A DNA stretch of 54,955 nucleotides from Conoideocrella luteorostrata (lineage: Eukaryota; Ascomycota; Sordariomycetes; Hypocreales; Clavicipitaceae), in the NCBI GenBank assembly GCA_032433595.1, contig JASWJB010000301.1, positions 1-54,955 of the forward strand, written 5' to 3'. The notes beneath the pieces are model-generated. The model was not told where the DNA came from. It saw nothing but the letters and a program-made list of their open reading frames with translations, and did not search any database. This document shows, piece after piece, positions 23,369-35,752 of this stretch (position 1 is the stretch's first letter; every line of letters begins with the position of its first letter). The position numbers were made by a program, and so were the translations under genes.

Positions 23369-25138
23369 CCTCCTTAAATGGCCCTCGTACGATTTGAAGT
23401 ACGGCTCCCTGACCCTCGCTGTAGACCAACGTTGAGTTACTGGCACATGACGACGCGACGAGCGTGGGTAATTCAGTTTCATTCTTATTTTCTAGAAGGG
23501 AAAAAAAATAAAATTTAATGATAACAACCGGCGTAAAGATGAGCTCTTACCTATGCCGTTTATTTGTAAATTGCACCGTCCCGAACTGACAATAAAACGC
23601 CTGAACAGTTAGCACAGGAGAGCCGCGAGCAGCAAAACCTATGTACTCGTCGTTTGCGCACAATCGCTAGACCGGAGTAATCGAGTGACCGCATAACAGC
23701 CCAGGTAGTTACTTATTTGCCCGGGTTGGACAGACCAGAACAATCTTTTTCATGGGAGCTATCAAAGTGAGCGACATTAGATGGGCTTTTGTGGCTAATG
23801 GTCGTGAACGAGTCGAGGTTGAGCAAACACTCTATTTGACATGCATTCGGAAACCCAAAACCCCGAAAACTAGCCAAATGCTGAACTGAGCTATCGCATC
23901 ATCCAGCATCGAAAGCGCCGTTTGCTACCGTCACGGTGACTGAACAATTGTGCTCTTGAGAGATGGGCTGCAAGTCATCATGTGGACGCGTCGCGTGGTG
24001 TGGCTGGTGTCGCATTCCATGCGTGCCATGCCATGCTCCTGGTGTTAACTTGGTAGTTTAGTTGACTTGCTCCCTCCGACAATACTCCGTGCATGTCTAG
24101 ACTCTGGCGACCAAGACGTGTAGAGCACGGAAGCTAAAAAGGCAAGAGCGCACATGCAATCATAAGATTAAACGGAGTGCGGCCATAACTGCACGACAAG
24201 GCATTACTACTCCGTAAATGATGGTCGTTTTTCTTTAAATTAGCCCGGAGTACTGCTTAATGACGATTCTTGGATGCTGGTTGGGCGGCTGGACAGACCC
24301 TGATTTGCCCACCTTGCCACACCACGCGCCAGATTTTGAGTCCCGAAACAAGGATAGTGCGGCTTTGGCGGCCAGGGGAAATGACGTTGGCCTGCTCCTT
24401 CCCGCTTGCGCCCGGTCTGGTTTTGGCCGCTGATTTGGCCAGCTACTAACTAACTACTTCCTTGTTTCTTGGGGCTTGAAATTTTCGAAACTGCGCCGTC
24501 GGCAACACTTTTGGACCTCCAGCTCCGGATAGTTCGTAAATACAGCTCCGTAACAGAGTTATCCGTACGTGGACCATGTCGTTGCCGTCACTACCTCGCA
24601 CCTGCGCACCTGCACTTGTGGCAGCTGCTGCCCTCTGCACGTCAACGTCTTGTAAAGTTCGGCTCAATTTCATTGCGCCGTTCAAACAGGCACTCGCCTA
24701 AAGTACCTAGACCCTTAAATGCTCGTGTAATCACAAAATAGTACTTGTACCGAGTACGGAGTAGTACATCCACACACCCCGGTTCCAAGTGTCATCTCTC
24801 CATTTGGCCAGTCCCCACGCGACACGGGGAAAATTCAAGAGACAAGTTGTCCTCCCTCGTTCACACTATCGGCTTTCTCAACCGACAACCCACCGTCTGC
24901 AGCATCCCTTCTGTCTCGACGTGTTTGTAATAATCCCTCGAGCTGTGAGCGCGCCTCTGGATAAAGGGCCGAGTGCCTCCGCGTTGCGATATTTCAGCTT
25001 TCTGCGTCTCCGTTTTGGCTTCTTTGCTGCACTGCCTGCGACAGCGAGAACCAAGTTCAACGTCTCAACGCTTGTCGCCCCTTTTGAGTTTCGGACCGCG
25101 CAACCAGTCCACACATTTACCGGTTGGACGACACTCCA

Positions 25139-25197
25139 GTAAGTATTACTTCGAGTCTTTGCACGTCTCGCACTCACTTACGCTTGCCTCCTCACAG
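25139..25197 (+). other. Probable 5' leader intron of the phosphotransferase gene
   Basis: A GTAAGT donor at 25139 and a CTCACAG acceptor ending at 25197 enclose 59 nt, 24 nt before the start codon. This fits a small fungal leader intron; no transcript supports it here. Confidence 0.4.
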
Positions 25198-25221
25198 TTT
25201 GCTCGTCGCATATCGCCCACC

Positions 25222-26648
25222 ATGGTCTATCTTCGACATAATCAGCTTCCGGCTCTGAAGGAGTACAAGTACTCCGCGGTCGACCGGTCGCTGACTTCGA
25301 AGTACATCCTGAAGCCATTTTACAACAACTTCGTCATTAAGCTGTTTCCGATGAGTATGGCGCCAAATCTCATCACACTTACAGGGTTTCTTTTCGTTGT
25401 CGTCAACGTCTTGACTCTGTTGTGGTACAATCCCGGCCTCGATAAGGATTGTCCTGCGTGGGTCTACTTTAGCTGGGCATTGGGCCTCTTTCTCTACCAG
25501 ACTTTCGATGCCGTCGACGGCGCTCAAGCGTGAGTACAAACCCTGCACGTTTGTCCCGGAAGCCCGATCTTGGAAATATTCGACTTTGTTGGAGTGGTGT
25601 GAAGGCAGTGGCCAACCCCGGCATCAGAAAACTAACACAACGTGCAGTCGCCGAACCAAGCAGTCCGGCCCTCTTGGAGAGCTTTTCGACCACGGCGTGG
25701 ATGCGCTCAACACCAGTCTCGAGGTCCTTCTTTTCGCTGGCTCGCAGAACATGGGCCAGGGTTGGAAGACCGTTGCAACTTTATTTGCCTGTATGTTACG
25801 TGAAACTCACCAGCCCCAATTCTTATCCAATGACCTTCACTTGCTAACCTGGTCCTTCAGCTCTCCTGACCTTTTATGTCCAGACCTGGGATGAATATCA
25901 CACCAAGACTCTCACTCTCGGCATCGTCAATGGTCCCGTCGAAGGTGTTCTCATTCTAGTTGTCGTCTACGCTCTTACCGGTCTGTTTGGAGGAGCCCAC
26001 ATTTGGCAGCAGAGCATGTTCCACGCAATTGGCATTCCCGAGACTCTTGGAATCCCGAAATTCGTTTACAACCTCTCCTTCACTGAATGGTACTTGGTTC
26101 AAGGCGCCATTGTTCTTGTCCTTAACACTGTTGAGTCGTCTTTCAATGTCATCCGAGCCCGTCGCGATCGTGGAGATCGCTCCCGAGGCGCACTTGTCGG
26201 TCTTGTGCCTTTCTTCGGCGTCTGGACCCTGATTGTCGCCTACCTTTATCTGCAGCCTACTGTTCTATACCACCATCTTGTGCCCTTTGTGTTTTTCGCC
26301 GGTATCGTCAATGCCTACAGCGTCGGCCAAATGATTACTGCTCACCTGGTCAAGCTTCCTTTCCCTTACTGGAACGTCCTCGCCCTCCCCCTAGCATACG
26401 GTGTCTTCGACTCCGTAGGTCCCATCCTCCTCAAAAGATATGGCTTTGGCTGGCATAGCGCTCTCGGCGACGGCGAATACCAAGTTTCCTACTGCTTCCT
26501 TATGCTTGGTGTTGCATTGGGTGTCTATGGCAGCTTTGTTGTTGATGTCATCGTGTCCATTTGCGACTTCCTCGACATCTGGTGCCTTACCATCAAGCAC
26601 CCTTGTAACGAATTTGGCCCCAAGATCGACGGCGAGAAAATCCACTGA
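25222..26648 (+). CDS. CDP-alcohol phosphotransferase (choline/ethanolamine phosphotransferase)
   Basis: Final step of the Kennedy pathway: transfers phosphocholine or phosphoethanolamine from the CDP form to diacylglycerol, in ER or Golgi membranes. Exons are 25222-25529, 25648-25790 and 25861-26648; the product is 412 residues, as usual for Cpt1/Ept1. The full active-site signature is present: Asp99-Gly100, Ala103-Arg104, Gly113, Asp117 and Asp121, with exactly the family spacing (DGx2ARx8Gx3Dx3D). The first intron interrupts the signature at Ala103. Multiple hydrophobic spans follow. Sequence alone does not separate the choline from the ethanolamine enzyme. The start sits in a good context (CCCACCATGG). 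RdRP lies divergently upstream. Confidence 0.95.
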
Positions 26649-27925
26649 ATACCAAGTTATCGATTTTTCGGTTGCACTTGACAAAAGTCCAGAACAGTAT
26701 TTATTTGAACCTATAATGAGGCTGTAAAGGTTCCGTGGGACTCTACTCACAAAAGAAGACAGTTTATTTTACGAAGACAGGAGCTTAGACGAACGAGCAG
26801 AGGGTTAACATCTATCTATCTATTCTTATATATTGGTGGAACGAGGTGAAGAAAGACGCGTTGGACGAATATCATGAGTATGGGGATACGAGTGTTCGCT
26901 GGAAGGTAAGAAACTAGTGTCTTTATGGGAAAGCTGCTGCAGCCGTCTTTACGCGCGCAAGGAATAGTGATAGAACCGCAATGAGAGCCTCTTTGGCTTT
27001 GACATAGAAAAGATCGGAGGGAGGAATCGGCTGCAATTTAGGGAGCGATACTTGATTTTGGAGTTACACGGCATGACGCTGGAGTATACGTTTGCGTTAT
27101 TGGTCTCTTCCTGTTCATGCTTGTAGCTGCACTTGTGCATCTAAAACCTATATTATTACATTTCAGTTTTGTGGCGCGCCTTGTGACTTGCATGCTTCGT
27201 TGGTTGCACTTATCGCATGAGGAATCCCCGAGGAATAGTGTTTTTGAAATGACCGCCATAGTATTTATAGTCGGGGATATAGTGACGGGCCCATTATCGT
27301 AGGGTGGACGAGCAGAAGATATACGACTACTGCACTCCTAGGGATCACATGAACGACGCGTCGTAATAAAAACCTTGATTTCTACAAGCTACTTCTCCTG
27401 AATGCTCATTAGAGCCAGAGAAAAAGAAAAAACTAAGAGTCATGCGCTAGGTTCGTGAAATAGCTCAATGAGTGCATATGTTGCACGTCATGACCTTTTG
27501 GCCAATCTCGGTGGGAAGTAGAATCGAGGGGCTGTGTTTGGGAAGGAGAGCGAAGTAGGATGGCACAACCGCCATTGCTAATGATAGTGGAAACGACCAG
27601 GCCCCCCCTTTCCAAGTTGACGCATTAGGTCTTGACCAGATGATCGTGGCATGAGGGCGTGTTCGTACGTGCTTTGTTGTTGGTTAAGACGCCTGCGCCA
27701 AGTTATCCTCTTGGTAGTTACTATTGGAGCTGACTAGGCAAACGAGGAAAAGAAAGAGCCTTTGGTATACAGCCCGGATGGCCGCAGAAATTCTTACAGT
27801 ATCTTGTTTTATCTCTTTTGTTTAACCTCAATTAACTATTCATTAGATACCTCCCTTGTTAATTCAGGTCCGCGTCAAGGCTGATTTTCTTCCAATTTTC
27901 AAGTTTCAATTTTCACTTTTTTTTT

Positions 27926-27942
27926 GGGGAGGGGGGGGGGGG
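27926..27942. repeat. G-tract preceded by a T-run
   Basis: Nine T residues followed by GGGGA and then twelve G residues. It is compatible with G-quadruplex formation. Confidence 0.8.
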
Positions 27943-28312
27943 TTCTGTCTTCCAGCGCCTTCCGTTCTACATAGATAACTAGGGAAGCAAACAAGCAGTC
28001 TTGGTGACTCACGCAAGCTCCCTTTGGTATGTATATAACTAATTGTCTCCCACGCGGGGAACTTCAAGAGCCCGTGGTAGACGATCGGCACGAGTACAAG
28101 AATATCACCCTCGTCTCAGAGACTACATACTCTAAGCGAATCTTCATGGTTCGTACGGAAATGTATTGGCGGTCAAGTTTGTCTATAAATTTCCATTGTG
28201 AAGCAGCTATGGACAGTTCGCGATGCTAAGGTAGCTTCTTGGGACGATGCGTTCGAGCTTCTGACTTGCAGGTTGGCTGTTTCGTGATGCGGCTTGGTTA
28301 GTCTACCGATAT

Positions 28313-28331
28313 GGGGGGGGGGTGGGGGGGG
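28313..28331. repeat. G-tract (10 G, T, 8 G)
   Basis: Nineteen bases with a single T interruption, about 370 bp from the other G-tract in the same spacer. Confidence 0.85.
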
Positions 28332-29208
28332 TATCTTGTGTTATCATGAGCCATAATCAGGTAGCCTCGCAGCCGATAGAAACGAGAACACGGAATGCAA
28401 CGTCATCACCACGTAGCAGAGCAAATAGAGTAGGACAAAGGCACTGAGCATGAAAGAAAAAGAACACAGGGTGAATTCCAAGATTTGAGGCAAAGTGCTC
28501 AGTGCCGCCTTTAGGGTTACAACGAGTCAATATGCAGGCATAAACAACATTCCGGTGCAAAGAGCAAAACCTGACTTAACGGAAACTAGCAATTTCATTC
28601 AACTCCGTATGACGAAACAAATGTTAAAATAACCCTCTTCATATAAATATATCCATATCCCAGAGATTATAAATCGTTGCAGTATGAAACCCGGTCAAAC
28701 CGTGTGTTCGCCATCTCACGACCACAAAAGGGGCTGAAGGGTTTATCTCATTTCAATGGACGCTCCAAAGAGCGGGTCACCAAAGAAGGAGATAAATGCT
28801 ATCTTCGGTTCGTCCATTGCAGGTGTCGAGACGACGGCAACAATAATCATCTCAATGGAAATTCCCAAGAACGTCATCGTGGGTAAGTAAGGATTGAATT
28901 TCATCGTCCCGCAATGAGCGACATCGGACATCTCGATCAATGTGAGGCCGTATACCACATCAATCTTCGGAGCGACGCTCAGGAAACGCAGTACCCATGA
29001 TCGTGATTGAACTCAATGACGCCTTTTGCCACCCCAAGATCCCATCCAACCAAAACGCCACATGTCCAGCCCTTATTGCTCACCGTAGATTTGTACCGAA
29101 ATAAAAATAAATAAATAAATACCTTACCGAGGACATGCTGTCGTAATATATGTAAGTGTGGTGCCATGCTTTTTCTTCTGAAACCTCGCCTCATTCTGGA
29201 TTGCTTAG

Positions 29209-30522
29209 CTACAAGAGGTCATCTGAGCCGCTTGCTACACTCTGTTCCATGGCCATTATAATTGCTTGCTCCGAAAACACAGGACCTTGTCCGTCACAGC
29301 GAGCGCAAGTTTTCAGCCGCTCACTAACGTCTTCAACATCGACCAAGCCACGTTTGTAGAGATCATGGTCAATGATAAAGTCCCAAGCCGCGCCGGCGGC
29401 GAGTAATCTCTCGCCGCTGTCTGAAGTCACGATGCGGTGGGAGGGAAACTTGTTCTGGTGGTTTTGAAGAACATTAGAATAGAAGTCGGTAGGGTTGTAC
29501 TCCATTGGACCAGTATTGCCAGGGCTGGGAGAGTGCGAGCTACTGCGCCCGTTGTTGACAGCAGAAGTTGCCCGCAGTATCTCATTTTCAGTCGAAATTT
29601 TTTGTATGTCCTTTTTCAAGCGCTCGTTCTCAACAGAGGCCTGCTGCTGTGCAGCCTCCATACTAGCGAGCTTTTTCTCCAAATCCTTGACATGTCTCTC
29701 TTTGCGTTCCCGAAAAGCACGTTGGCTGGCGGTCGTGGTGTCAGTTTACTTTGGCGCCACGATGAAATAGATTAAAAGAAGGCAAGACTTACGCAGCACG
29801 ATTCTGCGCTTTCCTCCGTGATTGGGCCGGAGTCAAGGATTCATCATCGTCACTGACTCCGCCGAGCCGATTCGGATCCTCGATACCGGCCTCGCCCTTC
29901 GGCGAGGTTGAATTGCCACTAACAAACCCATTCGCGACAGGACCTTGATGGTTGGTGAGTGCCGCCGATGCCGGCTGTTGCGCTTGCGGTTGATTTGAGA
30001 ATGCGTTGGGGATTGGAGGCGTAGGAGGGCCGGGGAAGTTGGAAGCCTGGTGTTGGGATGGATTGTGAAAGGTCTGGCTGTAATCGAAGCCTTGGAACTG
30101 GTCGGGGTTGCCATGTATAGCTTCGAATCCCTCCTAAAACGTGAGAAGACGGGTCAGTACAAATCTCATGTCTTTGCAGTATGCTCGTAAGCCATATGTC
30201 AAGGTCGTGCGCGGGTAACAAAACACGACGAGGCAGGGTCAGGCAGCTCCACTATGTCAAGCGCAATCGCAACGAAGAAGTCGCATGGCCAGCTGAGAGC
30301 AGCAGAAGGACGGAGCAGTTCGTTGTTCGTTGGCAGAGAAAGGAAAGGCAAACTGCGGCGCCAACCCAATAACCAGCACCAGAGCAGACTCACCGGAGGA
30401 GAAGTCGTGTTGAATTCGTCGGAAGCGGCAGAGTGGGAGTTGGATGGCGTCAGCGGGGGGAGAGGCATGAAGGCCTGGAACGGCTGGCCGCCGGCGAACT
30501 GATACTGTGACTGGAAGTCCAT
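29209..30522 (-). CDS. bZIP transcription factor, Pap1/YAP (AP-1) class
   Basis: Nuclear DNA-binding regulator; Pap1/YAP members usually control oxidative, drug or metal stress responses (family knowledge). Exons on the minus strand are 30522-30394, 30133-29793 and 29725-29209; the product is 328 residues. The basic region reads NRAAQRAFRERKERH, the NxxAQxxFR signature of this class, beginning at Asn154; intron 2 splits the codon of Ala157 inside it. A leucine-zipper coiled coil follows to about residue 210. The N-terminus is Gln/Pro-rich. Near the C-terminus there is a CARCDGQGP motif, a possible redox- or metal-responsive cysteine pair, followed by an acidic tail. It resembles Fcr3-like fungal factors, but no gene symbol is assigned. 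The 5.2 kb of gene-free DNA upstream would suit a heavily regulated gene. Confidence 0.92.
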
Positions 30523-33500
30523 GACGGCTTGCGAGCAAGAGAGGAGCACCGGTCGGCCTGGATACTTTGTTCAGAGACGGATGAGCAGATGTAAAGGACA
30601 AAACTGTCGCCAGCTCAGCGAGCAAGAGCAAGAGAGCCCAACAACGGCGAGTCGAGGAGGTGTGAAGAAGCAGGCTGGCATTAACACTCTGACGCTAAGC
30701 GGCCTCGAGGGTAACTGACGGGAGCCTAGCAGGGCCAACGCAGGGCGGGGCTGGTGGGGGTAAACGGGAGGCAAAGAAGGCAGAGAGACCGAGGAGCACG
30801 GTGGATAAAGAAGGTGCGAATAGTGTGAATAGTGTACTAGTACTCCGTAAATAGTGGCAAGTGGGCTGATGGGTGGTACACCGAGCCGTACGGAGGAACC
30901 CATTCTGTGTATGTAAATAGTCCGCTGCGGCTGTTGGACCTCGCTAGCTGGGTGGCGTCGCGGTGGTTGGGCTCATTGTCTCGATCCCCCCAAACTCACC
31001 CCCAAACCCCCTCAGACCGGTACTTGCTTTGGACGTGGAGCCTGCTGAAGAAGGGCATTGGGCCGCGCCACGCCACTTTAAGTGCGTCGAAGCCGGGGCG
31101 ATTGCTAGGAGCAGGCGTAGCGCCAACGCCCACGGAGGCATCCGGAGCTCTCCGTTGCGTGTTCGTACGAGTGTCAGGGTACGGCGCACACAGACAGGCA
31201 CTGGGCCAACATCAAGATGCGACAGCGTCAAGCTACGGAGTACATATACCTAATTTACCATAAGTAATGCCTAGCATGTGCATGTACCGACCCGTCAATC
31301 CTAGCCCGTGAGTGTCCCCACCGCTACACGTCCGTTGAGGCCGCCCTGCTGCACGATAAATCAAGCGTGGCACATCATACAATATCGGACTCCGAGCATC
31401 GGGAAGCAACAAGGCGCTGCTCCTTGAAGCAGTGATGCCCGGGATGGACTACCTGATCGCCAGAACGCTGAGGCACTGAGCAGGAAATATCCCTTTGCAA
31501 TACAAGTATTTGCATATTTGCACTACTTAAGTAGATGGTAAGTACGGAATACTTACTGTACGGAGTACGGAGTACATGGAGGACTTTTGGCACGCCACAA
31601 CCCCGTACATTGTGGAACGTGGAAGACATACGCCGTTCTTAAGAGGTCACACAGGGTGTCAGCCAGGCTACAGTAAAGGTACAGAGAGCTTACTCCGTAA
31701 ATGGGTACGATATAATTGCATAGCGTGTGCGTGGTCGGCGCCTCAGCATCATCAAGCCAATGCCAGGCGTCAGGGACATTCATGGACTAAATGGACTACA
31801 TGGACCGAACAAGCTTGACCGGTTGACACTCGACTATGCGACACAGCAGCCGACACAGCAGCTGGCACAACACCCTCCAGAAGAAAATCATGAGAGAGAA
31901 AGACGAAACGAGCATGGCCCAGTAACGAATCTTACAATTGATTGCGGGATCAACACTAATCCCTTCAACTGTTGTGCCCCCCCCTTGTCCTACTTTGAGC
32001 CTCCGCATTGGCTCTGACGGGCATCAAAGTCAGGACTCGGAAAACCTAATCTGTCAGCCACAGAGGCGAGTCACGGCTTGTTCCCCAGACCTCAACTCTC
32101 TGTCCTCCCTCAACTTCGACGGTTGCACAGACAACGAGATTCAAGGCGGCTTCGTGGCAGCAGTGCCAGGTTATCGCCCCAGAGATCGCCAGCTGTCCAC
32201 TACTTGCCATCCCAATCTGCTCACCTGCTCACGCACCTCTCAGGACATAGCCGCTGGCTGTGGCGCGGCGGTGTGAAAGCCATGACGGCGGGCTATTTAT
32301 TAGTTACCGGGACACATACGTAGAGTAGAGTGTGGGTGCTCCCTAATCCTCAGGTACCTAAGTAAGTTTCTTGAGGCAGCTCTAGGCCCTGAGTTAGAGC
32401 ATGGTTATCGTTAGAAGAGCATAATGGCAAATTTCAGTCTGACGCTTCCAACTGCAACCGCGGTGACACGAACGAAGCATTGGTTCTCACCTCTCGTCTC
32501 ACTATCCTCCCCTTCTTCCCCCCAATGATTTTTTGCTAATCATTCCCAAGACCCTGTGCAGCCAGTAACTTTGGTTTAATTGTCTCTGTCGACTGCAAAA
32601 CCCATTTGCCGGTTTCCCGAGATGACAAGAGACGTCAGCTCAACACACCCCTTTTCAGCCCGTCACGTTGGTCAGGCTGATCTCAGTGTCATCACTGAAC
32701 GCTGCAAACGCCACACCGCGCATCTGATATCACAGTACGGAGTACGGGGTACGGAATAGCAGCAGCCTTTCCACCTCGCCGCACCGTCGAGGAGCTTGGA
32801 GCAAGAGCCTGGCCTTGGCCCTGCTTCATCCATATGGCCTCCGATTGAGGTTCTGCCGTTCAGTTGCGTACTTGATCTTTCTGACTGGGCTGTCGTTGCC
32901 GTGATTTCCCTCGTGTTCTTCGCCCTACTGATATTTTAATCTAAAGGAAAACCCCAATTTCGCTCAGAATTTAGCTTGCCTCTGTCAAAACGCGGCACGG
33001 CGTAACGTTGCCAATCTCACGCTGCCATCTATCACTAGGTTCGCCGACAGCCTCCCGCCGGGCGTATCAATATCCCCACTCTTCCTCAAGACCACGTCAC
33101 TTGGGCTCACTTGTATCGATGGCATTATTGACATGCCCTTTATTAGCAACTGTCAAACATGCTGGTTCTCCTGGGAACGCTTACTTACTCAAGCACCTAG
33201 ATCATACCAGTGATATTTCATCCCTCCCTTCGTCTCGTCACGTCGATCGCTCCCCAGTCGACAGCACGTTCGGAATATTACATACCTTGTCCGCCTTCAT
33301 CTTTGGGGGAAGAACATACCGCGTACTCGCATTGCTTGGGCAGTCGATTGAAGAATGGGCAGTCGTCCTCGTGTTTATGCCATGTTCGATATTACCAAGC
33401 AGCACCAGAGAGGAGACCATGTTTAGGCCAAATTCTCCTTACTATTTTAGGTGCTCCTGGTGCATGCCGTAGAATCTGGGCCGACATAGACAGGGAATGC

Positions 33501-35752
33501 CGGGCATGGTGCGGACTAAATGTAGGAGCCGTCTTCGATTGTTCGTCGTTAGACGGGTCTACAGTGCTCCGTCAACCTTTGGTGTGAGTGAATGGGTTTC
33601 TATTTAGAGCTTGAAGCGCCGGTTGGCCACATCCCTAGTTTGATGAATCATCTCAGACAGTAAAGCTCCTTTTATCAGACACTTGGTATTGTAGAACCAA
33701 AAAACGGAGGGATGTGACAATTGATCCCTTACTACGGAGTTTGGTATGGAGTACGACATGCGTCAAAGGCAAATTGTAGTAGGATCGACTCTTCAGATAG
33801 GTAATCACTCCGAGTGCACTCCGAACTTCGTACATGGCCCTAAATTTATCATCCAGAATTTCCTCTTGGGAAGAATCCACCGCCAGTCTGTCTGTCGTGC
33901 CCTTGCCTCTCGAGACTATACATTTTATCAGGACAAAGGCTCAGCGTCTCTCATACGCAACAGTAGAAATCTCATCACACACAGCCTCAGCCACCCACGA
34001 CCGCACCGTCACCTTGAACTCCCGATCCACTCGTTGATGTGAAAATGACAACCACTCCGCATTGTCCCTCCCAGGTCACGCGGTCACGTCGTCTTGGTCC
34101 TGAATCCCTTTAGTCCTCAGCGCCAGCTGCTTCAGACTAGCAAACAGCCCGCTACATCCCTCGATCCGCTGTTGTAATTCCCAACAGCTCAGCTCTTGGT
34201 GCATTTATGAGTCAAGCCGGGCGATTTGGTTTCCGTAAGCCAGCCCCCCTTCGGCATACAGCCTCGCCGCCTCGACAGAAGGATAAGCAAAACGGAGCGC
34301 GTGAAGAACACCGTTTGAGCATCATATTGGTGCTCTTGGAAGCTTGAACACATATACTGGCTCGAACCTGCTGCGGCTAGCCCATCTTGTACTTTAGAAA
34401 ACGAGCAGTCGTGTAGATCTACGCAGCCGACATGCGAAACATCCCGCGTGATTACATGCTCCGAAGACGAGCGCGCCCAGAAAGTGAAAGCCTCCTCCTG
34501 GCTTCGTCTAACAACAAGCAAAAGAGGAGAACCACTCCAACTACGACAGCAACACAAAGCTAAAGATTCTCCATGTCCAAACTGGAAACCAGCAAAATAC
34601 ATCTGTAAATAAGTTGACTATGTATATCAGGTACCTTAAAAAGAGCACATCTAAGCTGGGACTAAACCCAGGCCCTAACCTTGACTGCAGTGCCAAGATG
34701 CGAATCAACCCCCCTGCATGCTAACTTGCTGAGTAGACCTTAGTCTAGCACCTCCAAAGTAGTGCTTTGCCAGATTGTATCCTTCCCCAGCGGCTGTCTT
34801 GGCAGCAGCTAGTGTGCCTGGTGCTCAGTCGAGCGGATAGCATTTTTATCATCGGTCTTTGCTTTGGCTTCAGCCTGCTCGGAATAGGAAGGATGTCCAG
34901 GACCTATCGTCCCCGGCGGTTTCGTCCACGGCTGACTTGGCTTTAGTCTGAGGCCAGGACGTCGGGTGGCATGGGGTTGTACACTATAGTGAGTGTTTTA
35001 AGGGTAGTCATCGCTCGGCCAGTACGTAATTATGTATGAACATGCAGTATGTCGCGAAAGTGACCGTCGATAATGCAAGATATCAGTCCATGTAACAGAC
35101 GCACTGACCGTGGGGTCATCCCGTTTGCCTGGACCCTGCGTCCCCCACGTGGAGCATCCGTACTCCATAGTTACTCCATGCAATAAGTTCTCCGTACTTA
35201 TTTCTGGGGAAACATTGATCGGCTGCCACAAACAGGGCAGCGCGAGTCTCACTATTTTGAAAGCGCATGTCTTCAATTTTGACAACTGATTATTATCTGA
35301 TCTCGGTATTGCGAAGCAGGTACATGATAGGTGCGTCCGAAAACTTATGCAACCAAACCTCATGAAAAGCAAGTCAAAACAACGATGCGAGGGTGCCTAC
35401 CACATGACCGTATGAAAGTAGACCTAGTCGGAAAAATGGAAAAAAAAAGACAATAGAGTGCCCATGCCCTCCTTATTAACGCCTTGGCTGTAATCAGAGC
35501 AAGACCTGCCTTTTACTCCAGTAGAAACAAAACTTCCATAATAACAGCAAAATTAATGCCAAAGACAAACTGTTCTAAGGCTTCATGGTAGGTAGACTTG
35601 CGTCGTATGCACCACACAACACACTCATAATGGGCTGAATAACGAACCAGATTGTTGTTCGCGAGCCGATACTCCAGTTCTAAAGAACAAGGGACATTTC
35701 ATAGAGAATACGACCGTAGCAAATAAGCCTTTGCTTTCTTAACCACTGGTTT
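30523..35752. other. 5.2 kb gene-free span upstream of the bZIP gene
   Basis: No gene was recognised. TACGGAGTA-type motifs recur at 30841, 31234, 31559, 31566, 31691 and 32736. Open frames such as 33008-33472 and 34189-34602 resemble no family. A weak tRNA-like fold occurs at 34640-34715 on the minus strand. The left part is probably the bZIP promoter and leader. Confidence 0.5.

Larger units (their letters stand above)
22713..25221. promoter_or_regulatory. 2.5 kb divergent spacer, RdRP and CDP-alcohol phosphotransferase
   Basis: No gene was recognised, and open frames are scarce between 22990 and 24440. It contains a TTTTTCA tandem array at 23338-23368, TACGGAGTA-type motifs at 24208 and 24755, and a likely 5' leader intron at 25139-25197 that belongs to the phosphotransferase gene. 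Confidence 0.5.
26649..29208. other. 2.6 kb convergent spacer
   Basis: Between the phosphotransferase stop and the bZIP stop I see no supportable gene. It holds two long G-tracts (27926-27942, 28313-28331) and an AAAT array near 29102-29122. A short open frame at about 28756-28890 vaguely recalls a mitochondrial carrier start but was not accepted. Confidence 0.5.

Noticed and set aside
28756..28890. Short plus-strand frame recalling the N-terminus of a mitochondrial tricarboxylate carrier (PKKE, IAGVE)
   Set aside because: The P-x-[DE]-x-x-[KR] carrier signature is not intact, a stop follows after about 45 codons, and no later carrier block was found in any frame.
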